64,000 bases of DNA from Polynucleobacter sp. 80A-SIGWE (GCF_018882295.1 NZ_JACVOR010000002.1:1-64000); one strand, 5' to 3'. Positions 43,201 through 52,910 are shown, counted from the stretch's first letter. Numbers and translations are program-made. Notes: generated from the sequence alone by a model not told the origin.

Positions 43201-44458
43201 GGCTCTCAGACCAATTCATGTCCAAATTCTGTAACTCACCATCTGCCTCAGAAATTTTGATCCACTGATGAATCTTTTTCGGGAGCGGAAGATTGAGTGC
43301 GAAGAGTGCAATATCTTCGACTTGTATTTTGGGCGATGAGAAGCCGAACTCTTTGATTTCCCCGCCATTTTTTGGTGGGCGCCAACGGAAAGTAATTGGA
43401 CTTAATTTATCAAGTGGAGCGGTAGCAGGGCTATCGATATTGCGCCATGACAACGTTTTTGTTGTGATGGAGTTGAGGCCGCCATCTGTGTCTTGTACTA
43501 GATCAGTCTCTAGTCTGCCAAACTCAAGGGGATCCTCACCTTTGTTTAATTGCACTCTAAGCTGATCAGCCGTTAAGGACATTTGACCGCCATTGGCCTT
43601 CCCGCCATCAAGCTTCAAACTTCCTTTGGAGTTGAGTTTGCCAGCCAAGTCATATAGCGGAAGACTGAGGTCTGTGGAAATCTGGCTGAGATTAAGCTCG
43701 GCAAGATCCCATGAAAAACTTCCGACCCAGTCCCTCCAATCACCTGCTTGTCCAGCTAGGTGATGCACAAAGTCAGCCTGGAGTTTGATCGGGTTTGGAC
43801 TCCAAGGTGTTTGTGCAACTAGTTGACCTTCATGACTGCGAATGCCATTACTGAGATGAGCATTTTGAATTTCAATGGAAGTCTTGAGCTTTCGACTTTG
43901 CTGGTCTTCCCAAAAAATTTTCGCATTATTTATTTGAATGTCATTTTGAGCAAGCAACCAGTTCCCGGTTGCAAAATTATCAGCATTACTAAGAATTGGA
44001 ATTCCGGCAATAGAGACCACGCCCTTGGCATCTCGTTGTGCGTACAACTGAACCTGATCAAATGTGATTTCGTGAAAGTAAGGGGCTAGATGATAAAAAG
44101 AGAGCCAACTCAGTTGTCCGTTGATATTTTGAATAAGTAAGGGTGGGGTAGAGGTAGTCCCGCCGTTAAAGCGCAATCCTTGAATCGCAAATTTCGGACG
44201 AATTCCAGTCCAAGAAACTTGCACTGCATCCATCGTGACCTGGGCGCCTAAGCGAGCGCTCATTAAGCGCTCCAGTGTAGGTTTTGATTTTTCGATCTGA
44301 GGCCACAAAACAAAACGCACTCCAATATGGCCGAAAACAAAAAAAGCTACAGTGAGACCAGCAAGGATGAGGGCGCGCTTGCGCCAACGACCGCCAGAAC
44401 CTGGAGGACGTTTTTGAAGCACGCTCTGCAGGCGAGTCCGGATAATATTTCGAAGCAT
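40298..44458 (-). CDS. yhdP: YhdP-family AsmA-like envelope protein
   Basis: The 1,386-residue protein has a short cytosolic start, one membrane helix (RALILAGLTVAFFVFGHIGV, about 28-47) and a very long periplasmic region, ending in an AsmA-like C-terminal part (INLTKGRLLEVNTDGAKLLDVLSLQSL; FVINPIIGLGAVVGQYLITN). This is the YhdP architecture. E. coli YhdP, with TamB and YdbH, takes part in moving phospholipids to the outer membrane as a bridge-like groove; the same role here is inferred from family. A proline/serine-rich tail follows the last domain. It heads the operon and is divergent from glnE with 78 bases between starts. Confidence 0.92.
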   Translation of the reverse strand: MLRNIIRTRLQSVLQKRPPGSGGRWRKRALILAGLTVAFFVFGHIGVRFVLWPQIEKSKPTLERLMSARLGAQVTMDAVQVSWTGIRPKFAIQGLRFNGGTTSTPPLLIQNINGQLSWLSFYHLAPYFHEITFDQVQLYAQRDAKGVVSIAGIPILSNADNFATGNWLLAQNDIQINNAKIFWEDQQSRKLKTSIEIQNAHLSNGIRSHEGQLVAQTPWSPNPIKLQADFVHHLAGQAGDWRDWVGSFSWDLAELNLSQISTDLSLPLYDLAGKLNSKGSLKLDGGKANGGQMSLTADQLRVQLNKGEDPLEFGRLETDLVQDTDGGLNSITTKTLSWRNIDSPATAPLDKLSPITFRWRPPKNGGEIKEFGFSSPKIQVEDIALFALNLPLPKKIHQWIKISEADGELQNLDMNWSESQSALSALPIPGNWFTSNKLDFTVSAKLNDISFTGVNKSMPSASNLSGNLVSNQKQGNFTLDSGNLELEMNDFLSASEIQLDRAKGEISWSKQKGGWLINAKKMQLSNPEITTNFDLSYLIGGPKQPDQMTLDMEFVKANIATAHRYLPVNIDKDTRQFLSKAFEAGDIQNGSLHIKGDPNQVPFPAGTVGELTLHLPISKVIYKPAPLLPKSQGVWQAFTNVSGNIDIKQASLNVGIDKANYKKVTLTNVQSQIPNLSAKNLTALINGSVEGDGSEILEYLFTSPVGLQQANLAKNLTLKGPVSLGLDLKIPLSGSDDVSFDAKITLPGNQAQWGEVPPLENLKGKIRITEANPEFDNVTANFLGGAFKISSAPSTAGNSSFSIGGDINASFIKDYVSGNLKSSAHPALLSAMSGSAKYDGLINFNKAGSQTNLKFDLRNWASSAPVPAKKLAGTPMFGEFNLKIYPVSKNNPVRADWSGKLGDQYFIQGNLNSANEVKNSLGVGSLAPLPQQGTALHLASNELDLDQWIEFLGAGKHKGDAKKSATPDEDIQISAQVKKLIALDRDWIDVNLQSQKKNAVWQVRLNSPQIAGQAQWHPSSGDHPSGLIAGRLARLKLPDQRTPADSPPKENVTQKSANLKTPISPNAIPSLDLTIDDLSWTKAKLGAVKIKSKTSQDLLKVESIQINNPQGNSTLKGQWSARTQNAAEQSSITVDMNIKDAGQIITHWSSEKPVEGGEGTLNASLSWSGPLFSPAYDSLAGDVSINLTKGRLLEVNTDGAKLLDVLSLQSLFRFATFDLKGSLGNLATKGTPFNSINSNFEITQGIAQTKQFTMILDQARVAMTGQINIPEHTQDLRVTIFPTIDATAGSLAAFVINPIIGLGAVVGQYLITNQINRTLQTDYLIQGSWDNPEVIPLDQKGQPLDAKTLETIRTKNLLKEQTKPSLPNSAPVSPPINQSLSTQMPG

Positions 44459-44536
44459 GGGCTCTATTATCCGTCAGCCCTTGGGTGATCTCCAAGCTTC
44501 TGTAGTTTGAGTCTAGAGTCGGATTAAGATGGAGAA

Positions 44537-47353
44537 ATGACCGATTTTGCCGCCCAAATTGAATTTTTAAAGCAGCACTCCAGCTATGCTCAACGCTGGC
44601 TTAATTCTCGCCCCGAATGGGTGGATTGGCTCCAGTCTCAGGCCGCATCTAAGGTCGATATTCCGGGTATTCGGGGTTTATTGAGCCCTTGTCAGGATGC
44701 TTTAGCCCTTCCGGAGCAGGATGAGGCTCAATTTATGGCGGATCTGAGGTTAGCGAGGCAGCGCCTCATGCTCTGGATTGCCTTCCGAGACCTCAACGGT
44801 ATGGCCGATCTCAGGGAAGTGACTCACGCATTGAGTCATTTTGCTGAGGAGGCTCTAGCGCTCTCAATTGCTTATATTCGCGAAGATCTGCAGCGTCGTT
44901 TTGGCATTCCATGGAGCTCGGTCACTAACTCAGAAATGCCCTTGATGGTGGTGGGTATGGGTAAGTTAGGTGGGCTAGAACTTAATCTCTCTTCTGATAT
45001 CGATCTCATCTTTTTATACGAACACGAAGGTGACACTCAGGGAGGACCCAAAAGCTTGTCTTATCACGAGTGGTTTACTCGAATGGGTAAACGTTTGATT
45101 AAGCTCATGGCAGAGCATGATGCAAACGGCTTTGTATTTCGGGTGGACATGCGCCTGAGGCCAAATGGAGATTCGGGTCCTTTGGTTTGTAGTCTTGACA
45201 TGCTTGAAGAATATTTATTGGTGCAAGGTAGAGAGTGGGAACGCTACGCTTGGATTAAGGGTAGGTTGATTTCACCTTTGCCTGACTCGCCTGCCTTTGC
45301 TTATTGTGAGCGTGAACTTGATCAACTGATTCGTCCCTTTGTCTATCGCCGTCATTTGGATTACGGCGTGATTGCATCTATCCGTGAATTGCATGCCCAG
45401 ATACAGCATGAAGCTGAGAAGCGTTCATCCAATCATCATGGTCGATCCAGGGATATCAAGTTAGGCCGTGGTGGTATCCGTGAAATTGAGTTCTTGGCGC
45501 AAATGTTTCAGTTGATGCGTGGTGGCACAGATCCTCGTTTTCGCATTCGACCTACGCTAGAAGTATTGGACTTGATAAAGCAGCAAGGAATCTTGCCGGC
45601 CAATGAAGTGGATGATCTGAAGTCAGCTTATGTGTACTTGCGTCGCTTAGAGCATCGGATTCAGGCCTGGGAAGATCAGCAGACGCACTATTTACCTGAA
45701 GATGAGGGCGCTCGCACTCGCTTGGCGACTAGTATGGCTGGCCCTGATCAAACTCAAGAGCGGTCCTCTTTCTTATCTGCACTCGACAAGCACCAGGCCG
45801 CAGTAGCTCAGTACTTTGAAAAAGCCTTTGTACTTGATGATGCTGCACGTCTTGACAATACAAGCTTGCCGGCTGGATGGGCGCCCGATAGCGTGAGGTT
45901 CCCTGAGTCTGCGGTGCGTTGGTTAGCTTGGTCTGATAGTTCCAAGCAGAGACAGTTGCCAGAAAAAAGCAGAATCATTTTTAATAACCTGATTCGTAAA
46001 GCTGCGGATAGTTTGCAAGCAGATCAGCCTGTTGGAATTAGTGCGGATCAGACTTTACTTCGCTTCTTTGATTTGCTGGAGGCGGTTGCACGACGGAGTG
46101 CTTATTTGTCGATTCTTTCAGAGTATCCGCAGGCGCTATCCAATGTGTTGGCTTTGCTCAGAGCCTCTCAATGGGGTGCGGAGTATTTAACCAGGCACCC
46201 CCATCTCCTGGATTACTTGCTCAACTCACGAACTGAGAAGGCACTGATTGAGCATCCGGAGCAATATTGGCAAGAAGTAAAAGCGACACTAGATATGCGT
46301 CTAGATGATGTAATGGCAGGAGGTGATGGCTCTGAGCAGGCTATGGATATTTTGCGCATCACCCATCACACTGAAACCTTCATTACCTTGTTGGCGGATT
46401 TAGGAATTGGTGTTGATCACGAGCTTTCTGTGGAAAAGGTCAGCGATCATTTGTCTGCTTTGGCTGACTTAATATTGCAGACCACTTTTGAGCGTGTGTG
46501 GCCAAGCGTTGCCAAGAAGTTTGAATTACCGCTTGATGCAACTGTGCCATTTGCGGTGATCTCCTATGGAAAGTTAGGCGGTAAAGAGTTGGGATATGCC
46601 TCGGACTTGGACTTGGTTTTTTTATATCAATCTGAAGAGTCAGATTTTGCTGCTCAAGAAATTTACGCCTTACTCGCCAAGAGAATGATCAATTGGTTAA
46701 CTGCTTACACATCGGCTGGCAGCTTGTTTGAAATCGATACACGCCTTCGTCCAAATGGTTCTGCGGGATTCTTGGTAACGAATGCCGATGCGTTTAAGAA
46801 ATATCAGTTACGTGAGGGCGATAACACTGCGTGGGTTTGGGAGCATCAAGCTCTAACGCGTGCAAGGTTCTCTGCGGGAAGTAAGGCTGTTGGAGAGTTC
46901 TTTGATCATGTGCGTTTTGAGGTCTTAAGTCAGAAGCGTGATATTGATCAGTTGCGCCATGAAATTTTAGAAATGCGTCGTAAGGTTCATGCTGGACATC
47001 CAAACCCCACTTCTGATTTTGATTTAAAGCATGATGCCGGGGGCATGGTGGATATTGAATTTATCGTGCAATTTTTAGTCTTGGCATTTTCAAATACCTA
47101 TCCGCAACTTATTGGTAATTTGGGCAATATTGCCTTGTTGCGGATTGCGGGAGAGGTGGGCTTGATTCAGGTCTCAACAGCGCAGGAGGTGGGCAATGCC
47201 TATCGTCTGCTACGAGCGCGTCAACATCGCTTGCGCTTAGATGGCGCTGAAAAGACGCGGGTAGATTTGGGGCTTGAGCCTGAGTTAGTTCAAGCAAGAG
47301 AAGTAGTGCTGGCCTTGTGGCAAGAAGTATTTCTTGCCCCATCGGACGCTTGA
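44537..47353 (+). CDS. glnE: Bifunctional glutamine synthetase adenylyltransferase/deadenylase GlnE
   Basis: GlnE adds and removes AMP on glutamine synthetase in response to PII and glutamine, tuning nitrogen assimilation. The 938-residue protein has two nucleotidyltransferase halves: GMGKLGGLELNLSSDIDLIF at about 139-158 (deadenylase half) and SYGKLGGKELGYASDLDLVF at about 675-694 (adenylylase half). Each has a downstream helical domain; GGMVDIEFIVQFL near 838 is typical. Length matches E. coli (946). It ends 4 bases before the convergent recN stop. Confidence 0.97.
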   Translation: MTDFAAQIEFLKQHSSYAQRWLNSRPEWVDWLQSQAASKVDIPGIRGLLSPCQDALALPEQDEAQFMADLRLARQRLMLWIAFRDLNGMADLREVTHALSHFAEEALALSIAYIREDLQRRFGIPWSSVTNSEMPLMVVGMGKLGGLELNLSSDIDLIFLYEHEGDTQGGPKSLSYHEWFTRMGKRLIKLMAEHDANGFVFRVDMRLRPNGDSGPLVCSLDMLEEYLLVQGREWERYAWIKGRLISPLPDSPAFAYCERELDQLIRPFVYRRHLDYGVIASIRELHAQIQHEAEKRSSNHHGRSRDIKLGRGGIREIEFLAQMFQLMRGGTDPRFRIRPTLEVLDLIKQQGILPANEVDDLKSAYVYLRRLEHRIQAWEDQQTHYLPEDEGARTRLATSMAGPDQTQERSSFLSALDKHQAAVAQYFEKAFVLDDAARLDNTSLPAGWAPDSVRFPESAVRWLAWSDSSKQRQLPEKSRIIFNNLIRKAADSLQADQPVGISADQTLLRFFDLLEAVARRSAYLSILSEYPQALSNVLALLRASQWGAEYLTRHPHLLDYLLNSRTEKALIEHPEQYWQEVKATLDMRLDDVMAGGDGSEQAMDILRITHHTETFITLLADLGIGVDHELSVEKVSDHLSALADLILQTTFERVWPSVAKKFELPLDATVPFAVISYGKLGGKELGYASDLDLVFLYQSEESDFAAQEIYALLAKRMINWLTAYTSAGSLFEIDTRLRPNGSAGFLVTNADAFKKYQLREGDNTAWVWEHQALTRARFSAGSKAVGEFFDHVRFEVLSQKRDIDQLRHEILEMRRKVHAGHPNPTSDFDLKHDAGGMVDIEFIVQFLVLAFSNTYPQLIGNLGNIALLRIAGEVGLIQVSTAQEVGNAYRLLRARQHRLRLDGAEKTRVDLGLEPELVQAREVVLALWQEVFLAPSDA

Positions 47354-47357
47354 AAAC

Positions 47358-49028
47358 CTAGTTTTGCTCTAACAGTTCTCGAGCGTGTCGACGCGTAGTG
47401 TCGGTAATCGTTGCTCCGCCCAACATGCGGGCAACTTCTTCTACTCGCTCAGACCTTCCAAGTGGCGTGACTTGAGAAAGGGTTTTATCGTCCGCCTGAG
47501 ATTTACTTACCTTCAAATGATGATTGCCTTGTGCGGCTACTTGTGGCAAGTGGGTCACACAGAGAATTTGATGTGATTCGCCAAGTTGACGCAATAATTT
47601 TCCAACCGTCTCTGCAACAGCTCCGCCAATCCCAGCATCGACTTCATCAAATATCAGGGTTGGCGTAAATGAAGCTTTACTGGTAATCACGCTAATGGCC
47701 AGGCTGATACGAGCCAATTCACCGCCGGAGGCCACTTTTGCTAATGAGCGTGGGGTGCTGCCAGCATGACCTGCAACCAGAAACTCAATTTGCTCAAGAC
47801 CTTGGGCGCCACCTTCAGATAGGGGTTGCAAGGAAATTTCTAGCTGTCCGCCTGCCATCGATAGGTCTTGCATTGCGGCAGTAACTTGTTTGCCCAAGTC
47901 GAGTGCAGCTTTATTGCGTTTTTGCGAGAGTTGCTTTGCTTGTTTGAGATAGGCCAACTCTTCTTGCTTCACTTTCTCACGTAAAGCTTCGATATTTTGA
48001 GAGGCGGTCAATGCATCTAAGCGTTCGGTAGTGTCCAAAAGTAGTTTTGGCAAGTCATCTGCTTCGGTGCGATATTTTCTGGCAGCGCCATGGAGAGCTT
48101 GCATGCGCTCCTCTACTTCGCTTAGACGTGCAGGATCTAAATCGAGTTTTTGTAAATAACGATTGAGACTATGTACCGCTTCATCTATCTGAATTTGTGC
48201 TGACTCTAAGGCTTGACTGATATCGCTAAGTGCAGAGTCATGCTCTGCTAATGCGCTCATGTTGCCGCTGACTTTAGAGAGGGTTGACTCTACTGAGTTA
48301 TCCGCCTCGCTTAGAGCATCAATCGCTTCTTGGCAGCCACTAATAATTTTTGCACCGTTGGCTAGGCGAGCATGCTCACTTTGAATGGTGGTCCATTCAC
48401 CTTCTTGCGGAGAGAGTTCGCTGAGCTCCTCTAATTGCCACTCCAAACGCTCGCGCTCGCGCTCAATATCTTGACCAGCATTTTCTGCCTGCTCTAGTCT
48501 GCGACGTGATTCATTTAGGGTTTTAAATAATTGAGAGACCTCGGCGACCAGATCCATGTGATTCGCATGGCGATCCAATAGTTCACGTTGCGCACCACCT
48601 TTGAGTAATAGTTGATGTGCGTGTTGCCCATGAATATCTACCAATTGATCACCTGCTTCTCGCAGTTGTGCCAAGGTTGCTACGCTACCGTTAATGAAGG
48701 CACGGCTACGACCATTTACTTCTACAGTTCTTTTGAGGAGCAGACTTTGCCCTTCATCTTCAAGCGGAAAGCCTTGTCCATCAAGCCATTGATTGAAGTG
48801 GTCAATTTGCTGTGGATCAATTCGAAAGAGGGCGCTAATTTCTGCGCGGTTACAGCCTTCACGAATTTGGCTGCTATCCGCACGCTCGCCCAATACGAGA
48901 CTGAGTGCATCTAGGAGAATGGATTTGCCCGCACCCGTTTCACCGGTGAGTACCGTGAAGCCTGAGGAAAGATCTAGCTCTAGCTGGTCAACAATGACAA
49001 AGTCGCGAAGCGATAGTGTTTGAAGCAT
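47358..49028 (-). CDS. recN: DNA repair protein RecN
   Basis: RecN is an SMC-like ATPase that helps repair double-strand breaks. The 556-residue protein has Walker A GETGAGKS (residues 29-36), a long central coiled-coil rich in E, Q, L and A (about 160-380), the ABC signature ASGGELARISLAI and Walker B PTLIFDEVDAGIGG. It starts 26 bases after nadK, so both may share a transcript, as in many proteobacteria. No LexA-type operator was recognised upstream. Confidence 0.96.
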   Translation of the reverse strand: MLQTLSLRDFVIVDQLELDLSSGFTVLTGETGAGKSILLDALSLVLGERADSSQIREGCNRAEISALFRIDPQQIDHFNQWLDGQGFPLEDEGQSLLLKRTVEVNGRSRAFINGSVATLAQLREAGDQLVDIHGQHAHQLLLKGGAQRELLDRHANHMDLVAEVSQLFKTLNESRRRLEQAENAGQDIERERERLEWQLEELSELSPQEGEWTTIQSEHARLANGAKIISGCQEAIDALSEADNSVESTLSKVSGNMSALAEHDSALSDISQALESAQIQIDEAVHSLNRYLQKLDLDPARLSEVEERMQALHGAARKYRTEADDLPKLLLDTTERLDALTASQNIEALREKVKQEELAYLKQAKQLSQKRNKAALDLGKQVTAAMQDLSMAGGQLEISLQPLSEGGAQGLEQIEFLVAGHAGSTPRSLAKVASGGELARISLAISVITSKASFTPTLIFDEVDAGIGGAVAETVGKLLRQLGESHQILCVTHLPQVAAQGNHHLKVSKSQADDKTLSQVTPLGRSERVEEVARMLGGATITDTTRRHARELLEQN

Positions 49029-49054
49029 GCCTTAGCGTACCGAAAAATTCGACA

Positions 49055-49960
49055 TCAGAATGTCGATGGATACTCATTCCAATGTAACTTTTCTCGCAAG
49101 GTTTTGTAGTCACTATGGCCGCGAGGGTGAAGTAGGGTGATTGTTTTTTTGGATTGACTGACTTCAATAGTGTCACCCGATTGCAAGTTGGTTTGGGATT
49201 GCATATCAAAGTTCACAATCACTTCTCTGCCATCAACCACCTCGATGCTCACCACAATATCTTGCGGCAATACGATGGGGCGATTAGATAAAGAATGTGG
49301 GGCAATTGGCGCTAACAGAATTCCAGCTACCCGCGGATGCAAGATGGGGCCGCCGGCTGACAGGGCGTAAGCAGTTGAGCCGGTAGGTGTCGACACAATC
49401 AAACCATCTGAGCGTTGGTTATACATAAATGAGCCGTTGACGCGTACTGCAAGTTCGACCATTCCGGAAATTCCAGAGCGATTGACTACAACATCGTTTA
49501 GAGCGAGAGCTTGATTAATCTCTTTGCCATTGCGCATTACAACCGCATCAAGCAGTGTTCTGGTATCGGCTTCGTATTCACCAGCAATGATTTGTGGCAA
49601 TACAGTTTGAACGTTCTGAATGGGGATATCGGTCATGTAGCCTAAGCGACCCATATTGATGCCAACCAGGGGTACGTTGCGGCCAGCCAATTGACGTCCA
49701 ATACCAAGCATCGTGCCATCACCACCCAAAACGACTGCTAGATCGATGGCGCCTGAAAACTCCTCGACTTTTTTGATGGGATAGGCGGTCAGCCCCAAAT
49801 GGCTTGCAGTAGCGCTCTCGACATAGACTTCACAGCTTTGTTCGGCCAGAAGGGTGGCTAGGTCCTTAAGACGCTCTTGCATGCCGTCAGCCTGATATTT
49901 ACCGACGAGCGCAACCCGGCTAAATGCCTTTTTGCTGGAATTTGGGGATGGGCTTAACAT
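49055..49960 (-). CDS. nadK: NAD kinase
   Basis: NadK phosphorylates NAD to NADP. The protein of 301 residues has the [12 protein letters not shown] motif (about 79-90), [13 protein letters not shown] and the [16 protein letters not shown] loop (about 187-202). An upstream in-frame ATG at 50035 would overlap the divergent hrcA gene and add 25 residues unlike the family, so I chose the ATG at 49960. The gap to hrcA is 37 bases and neither start has a clear Shine-Dalgarno sequence. Confidence 0.95.
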   Translation of the reverse strand: MLSPSPNSSKKAFSRVALVGKYQADGMQERLKDLATLLAEQSCEVYVESATASHLGLTAYPIKKVEEFSGAIDLAVVLGGDGTMLGIGRQLAGRNVPLVGINMGRLGYMTDIPIQNVQTVLPQIIAGEYEADTRTLLDAVVMRNGKEINQALALNDVVVNRSGISGMVELAVRVNGSFMYNQRSDGLIVSTPTGSTAYALSAGGPILHPRVAGILLAPIAPHSLSNRPIVLPQDIVVSIEVVDGREVIVNFDMQSQTNLQSGDTIEVSQSKKTITLLHPRGHSDYKTLREKLHWNEYPSTF

Positions 49961-49997
49961 ATAACGATTAAACCATACGCATAAAATCCCTTCCACT

Positions 49998-51020
49998 ATG
50001 GATGATCGTTCCCGTGCCTTACTGAAAACCCTCATCGAGCGCTATATCGAAGAGGGGCAGCCTATTGGCTCACGCACCCTATCTCGATTCTCGGGATTGG
50101 ATCTTTCTGCGGCCACGATTCGCAATGTCATGGCGGATTTGGAGGAAATGGGCTTGGTCACCAGCCCCCATACTTCTGCCGGTCGTATTCCAACGCCAAG
50201 GGGCTATCGTCTCTTTGTGGATACGATGGTGACCGTCCGCCCCCTAGAAGAAATTGCTACCCGTGAGATGGAAAAAGGCCTTTTGCCAGATTCCCCGCAA
50301 AGGGTCATGAACTCCGCTGCGCAAATTCTGTCTAATTTGACCCATTTCGCTGGGGTTGTGATGACGCCTAAGCGGGCACAAGTATTCAAACATATCGAGT
50401 TCTTGCGACTTGGTGAAGGCAAGATACTCCTCATCATGGTGACTCCTGAGGGCGATGTTCAAAACCGCATCCTCCCCACTACACAAGACTACACGCCAAG
50501 CCAGTTGGTGGAGGCGGGCAATTACATCAATATGCAGTTTGCGGGTAAGAGCTTTGCTGAGGTGCGGGCACACCTAGCTTCAGATCTCGATAACTTACGC
50601 AGTGATATTTCTGGCTTGATGGCTTTGGCGCTTCACAGTGGCGTTAGCGATTACGGCATGGGCCAAGGAGACATGCTGCTATCGGGCGAGCGTCGTTTGC
50701 TCAATGTCGGCGACCTCAGTACTAATTTAGATAAGTTGCGCAAGATGTTCGACATGCTTGAGCAAAAGTCGGTACTCATGCAGTTGTTAGATGTATCTAG
50801 TCATGCGGATGGCATTCAGATCTTTATTGGCGGCGAAAGTGATTTGCTGCCTTATGAAGATCTCGCTGTCATCAGCGCGCCTTATAGCGTGGATGGTCAG
50901 ATCGTTGGAACCCTCGGTGTGATTGGCCCTACTCGCATGGCATACGATCGGGTAATCCCGATTGTCGACATTACTTCTAAATTGCTATCAGGCGCATTGA
51001 GTTCCCCAATGGGATCTTGA
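49998..51020 (+). CDS. hrcA: Heat-inducible transcription repressor HrcA
   Basis: HrcA binds the CIRCE operator and represses chaperonin genes; GroEL is thought to keep it active, so heat-damaged proteins titrate GroEL and relieve repression. The 340-residue protein has an N-terminal winged-helix domain ([51 protein letters not shown], about 6-75) and a C-terminal GAF-like domain ending with [24 protein letters not shown] site with one mismatch stands in front of groES at 8215-8241. A possible TAAAAT -10 box (49982-49987) lies about 10 bases before the ATG and no Shine-Dalgarno is visible, so the leader may be only a few bases. Confidence 0.97.
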   Translation: MDDRSRALLKTLIERYIEEGQPIGSRTLSRFSGLDLSAATIRNVMADLEEMGLVTSPHTSAGRIPTPRGYRLFVDTMVTVRPLEEIATREMEKGLLPDSPQRVMNSAAQILSNLTHFAGVVMTPKRAQVFKHIEFLRLGEGKILLIMVTPEGDVQNRILPTTQDYTPSQLVEAGNYINMQFAGKSFAEVRAHLASDLDNLRSDISGLMALALHSGVSDYGMGQGDMLLSGERRLLNVGDLSTNLDKLRKMFDMLEQKSVLMQLLDVSSHADGIQIFIGGESDLLPYEDLAVISAPYSVDGQIVGTLGVIGPTRMAYDRVIPIVDITSKLLSGALSSPMGS

Positions 51021-51064
51021 TAGCAATCTCATTTCTAATGCTCTTTAATTAAGACGGATCCCCC

Positions 51065-52159
51065 TTGAATCAAAACCCTCACTTACGCCCTTCTAAGACA
51101 GCAGTGTTATTGCTGAACTTGGGAACTCCTTCTGCACCAACTGCTAAAGCAGTGAGAGCTTATCTCAAAGAATTTTTATCGGATCCACGGGTTGTAGAAA
51201 TCCCGCGCATTATTTGGTGGTGCATTTTGAACGGCATTATTTTGCCGATTCGTAGCGGCGCTTCTGCAAAGAAATATGCTTCTATTTGGTTGCCAAAACT
51301 AGGTTCGCCATTAATGCATTACTCACGCCTGCAAGCAAAAGAGTTGGGTGAGAAATTCGCTAATCATGGTGAAGTAGTGTTGGTGGATCTAGCCATGCGC
51401 TATGGTGAGCCTTCAACCCAGCAAGCCCTGGAAGCCCTGCAGGCACAGGGCATGGAGCGTCTTTTGTTGTTGCCGCTATACCCACAGTATTCGGCAACAA
51501 CGACTGCTTCCAGTTTTGATGAGGTGTTTCGTGTTCTTGGAACATGGCGCAATCAACCAGAACTTCGCTTGGTAAAACACTATCACGACAATCCAGCTTA
51601 CATCACTGCGTTACGTGATCAAGTGCTCGGCGCATGGGATAAAGATGGGCGCCCAGATTTCGCTGCCGGCGATCACCTGGTGATGTCATTTCATGGCCTG
51701 CCTAAACGTAATTTAATGAAGGGTGACCCCTATCATTGCGAGTGCTTAAAAACCGGCCGCCTACTTGGTGAGTCTTTAGGCTTAGAGCCCGGGCAATATT
51801 TAGTTACCTTCCAATCACGCTTTGGTAAAGCCGAATGGCTCAAGCCCTACACAGCCCCAACGATTGAAAAGCTGGGCAAAGAAGGTTGCAAGCGAGTAGA
51901 TATTTTTTGCCCAGGCTTTCCGGCAGATTGCTTGGAGACTCTAGAAGAAATTGCTATGGAAGCGCGCGAGATCTTCTTAGAGCATGGCGGTAAAGATTAC
52001 CGTTATATTCCTTGCCTCAATAGCAATCCAAAATGGATCGATGCGATGTACGACATCGCCCAGCAGCATTTATCAGGCTGGGGCTTAGGTGTGGAGTCAG
52101 ATGCGGTATTGCAAGAACGTAATCGCCTCGCTGAGTTAGCTAAAGCAAAAATTGCTTAA
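51065..52159 (+). CDS. hemH: Ferrochelatase
   Basis: HemH inserts ferrous iron into protoporphyrin IX, the last step of haem synthesis. The 364-residue protein has TAVLLLNLGTPSAP (about 12-25), SFHGLPKR with the catalytic His210, and CPGFPADCLETLEEI near 282 with the conserved glutamate. It begins with TTG at 51065; the first residues (NQNPHLRPSKTAVLL) fit the family and I see no better ATG or GTG. It lies 44 bases after hrcA and ends 12 bases before the grpE promoter, so it sits between heat-shock genes without being one. Confidence 0.95.
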   Translation: MNQNPHLRPSKTAVLLLNLGTPSAPTAKAVRAYLKEFLSDPRVVEIPRIIWWCILNGIILPIRSGASAKKYASIWLPKLGSPLMHYSRLQAKELGEKFANHGEVVLVDLAMRYGEPSTQQALEALQAQGMERLLLLPLYPQYSATTTASSFDEVFRVLGTWRNQPELRLVKHYHDNPAYITALRDQVLGAWDKDGRPDFAAGDHLVMSFHGLPKRNLMKGDPYHCECLKTGRLLGESLGLEPGQYLVTFQSRFGKAEWLKPYTAPTIEKLGKEGCKRVDIFCPGFPADCLETLEEIAMEAREIFLEHGGKDYRYIPCLNSNPKWIDAMYDIAQQHLSGWGLGVESDAVLQERNRLAELAKAKIA

Positions 52160-52170
52160 ACTCGGCCGCA

Positions 52171-52196
52171 CTTGAAATTGCTTTAATCGGCCCCAT
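52171..52196 (+). promoter_or_regulatory. Sigma-32 (RpoH) promoter of grpE
   Basis: CTTGAA (52171-52176), 14 bases, CCCCAT (52191-52196) match the sigma-32 consensus perfectly at both hexamers with allowed spacing; the base after the -35 is A and the -10 continues ATT. The predicted start is near 52204, giving a leader of about 38 bases before the grpE ATG. Confidence 0.92.
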
Positions 52197-52241
52197 ATTG
52201 TTGAGAAGTAGCCATTCTGATAGAAAAGTGAATTTGTACCC

Positions 52242-52802
52242 ATGACCCAAGAAAACCAAAACCCATCCCCTGAGCAGGAAAATATTGCCGCTGATCCTCG
52301 GGCCGAGGGTAATGCTGATGCAGCTGCTGCACCTGCTGAAGCAAAGACTCCAGAGCAAGAGATTGCTGAGTTAAATCAAAAGCTCACCGAGATGCAGGAT
52401 AACTATCTCCGAGCCAAAGCTGAAGGTGAGAATATTCGTCGTCGTGCTGCCGAGGATGTTTCTAAGGCGCATAAGTTTGCGATTGAGAGCTTTGCCGAGC
52501 ATCTCGTGCCGGTAACGGATAGCTTGTACGCAGCCTTGAATGCCGAGGCGGTTGATGCCAAGGCCTTTAAAGAAGGTTTGGAGATCACCCTTAAGCAGTT
52601 GCTCTCCGCCTTTGAGAAGGGTCGCATGACTGAGATTAATCCTGCTGTGGGTGACAAGTTTGATCCTCATCATCACCAGGCGATCGCTTCCGTACCGTCC
52701 GACCAAGAGGCCAATACCGTGGTTTCAGTGCTTCAGAGGGGTTATTCCATCGCCGATCGCATTCTGCGCCCAGCCTTGGTAACGGTGAGTGCACCCAAAT
52801 AA
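52242..52802 (+). CDS. grpE: Nucleotide exchange factor GrpE
   Basis: GrpE releases ADP from DnaK and so resets the chaperone cycle. The 186-residue protein has an acidic, disordered start (about 1-45), a long helix ([31 protein letters not shown], about 45-75) used for dimerisation and a beta-domain containing [21 protein letters not shown] at the end. Gene order grpE-dnaK-dnaJ follows. It is read from its own sigma-32 promoter and ended by tandem hairpins, so dnaK is an independent unit. Confidence 0.96.
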   Translation: MTQENQNPSPEQENIAADPRAEGNADAAAAPAEAKTPEQEIAELNQKLTEMQDNYLRAKAEGENIRRRAAEDVSKAHKFAIESFAEHLVPVTDSLYAALNAEAVDAKAFKEGLEITLKQLLSAFEKGRMTEINPAVGDKFDPHHHQAIASVPSDQEANTVVSVLQRGYSIADRILRPALVTVSAPK

Positions 52803-52810
52803 GTCATTTA

Positions 52811-52872
52811 AACCCCTAAATTAGGGTTTTTCAGCAAAAAGCAGGATAAAAAGGCAGAAATCTGCCTTTTTT
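52811..52872 (+). terminator. Tandem hairpin terminators between grpE and dnaK
   Basis: The first hairpin pairs AAACCC (52811-52816) with GGGTTT (52825-52830) and runs into five T. The second pairs AAAAAGGCAG (52849-52858) with CTGCCTTTTT (52863-52872) around AAAT, also ending in T. Both lie between the grpE stop and the dnaK promoter at 52885. Confidence 0.88.
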
Positions 52873-52884
52873 GCATTTTTAGCC

Positions 52885-52910
52885 CTTGAATTCCTTCTTT
52901 TTGACCCCAT
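52885..52910 (+). promoter_or_regulatory. Sigma-32 (RpoH) promoter of dnaK
   Basis: CTTGAA (52885-52890), 14 bases, CCCCAT (52905-52910) followed by TTA match the sigma-32 consensus at all hexamer positions. The core CCCTTGAATTCC is identical to that upstream of groES. The predicted start is near 52918, about 58 bases before the dnaK ATG; the gene has a GGAG ribosome site. Confidence 0.93.

Noticed and set aside
49961-50035. Longer N-terminus for NAD kinase
   Set aside because: It would overlap hrcA and place 25 unrelated residues ahead of the conserved start.
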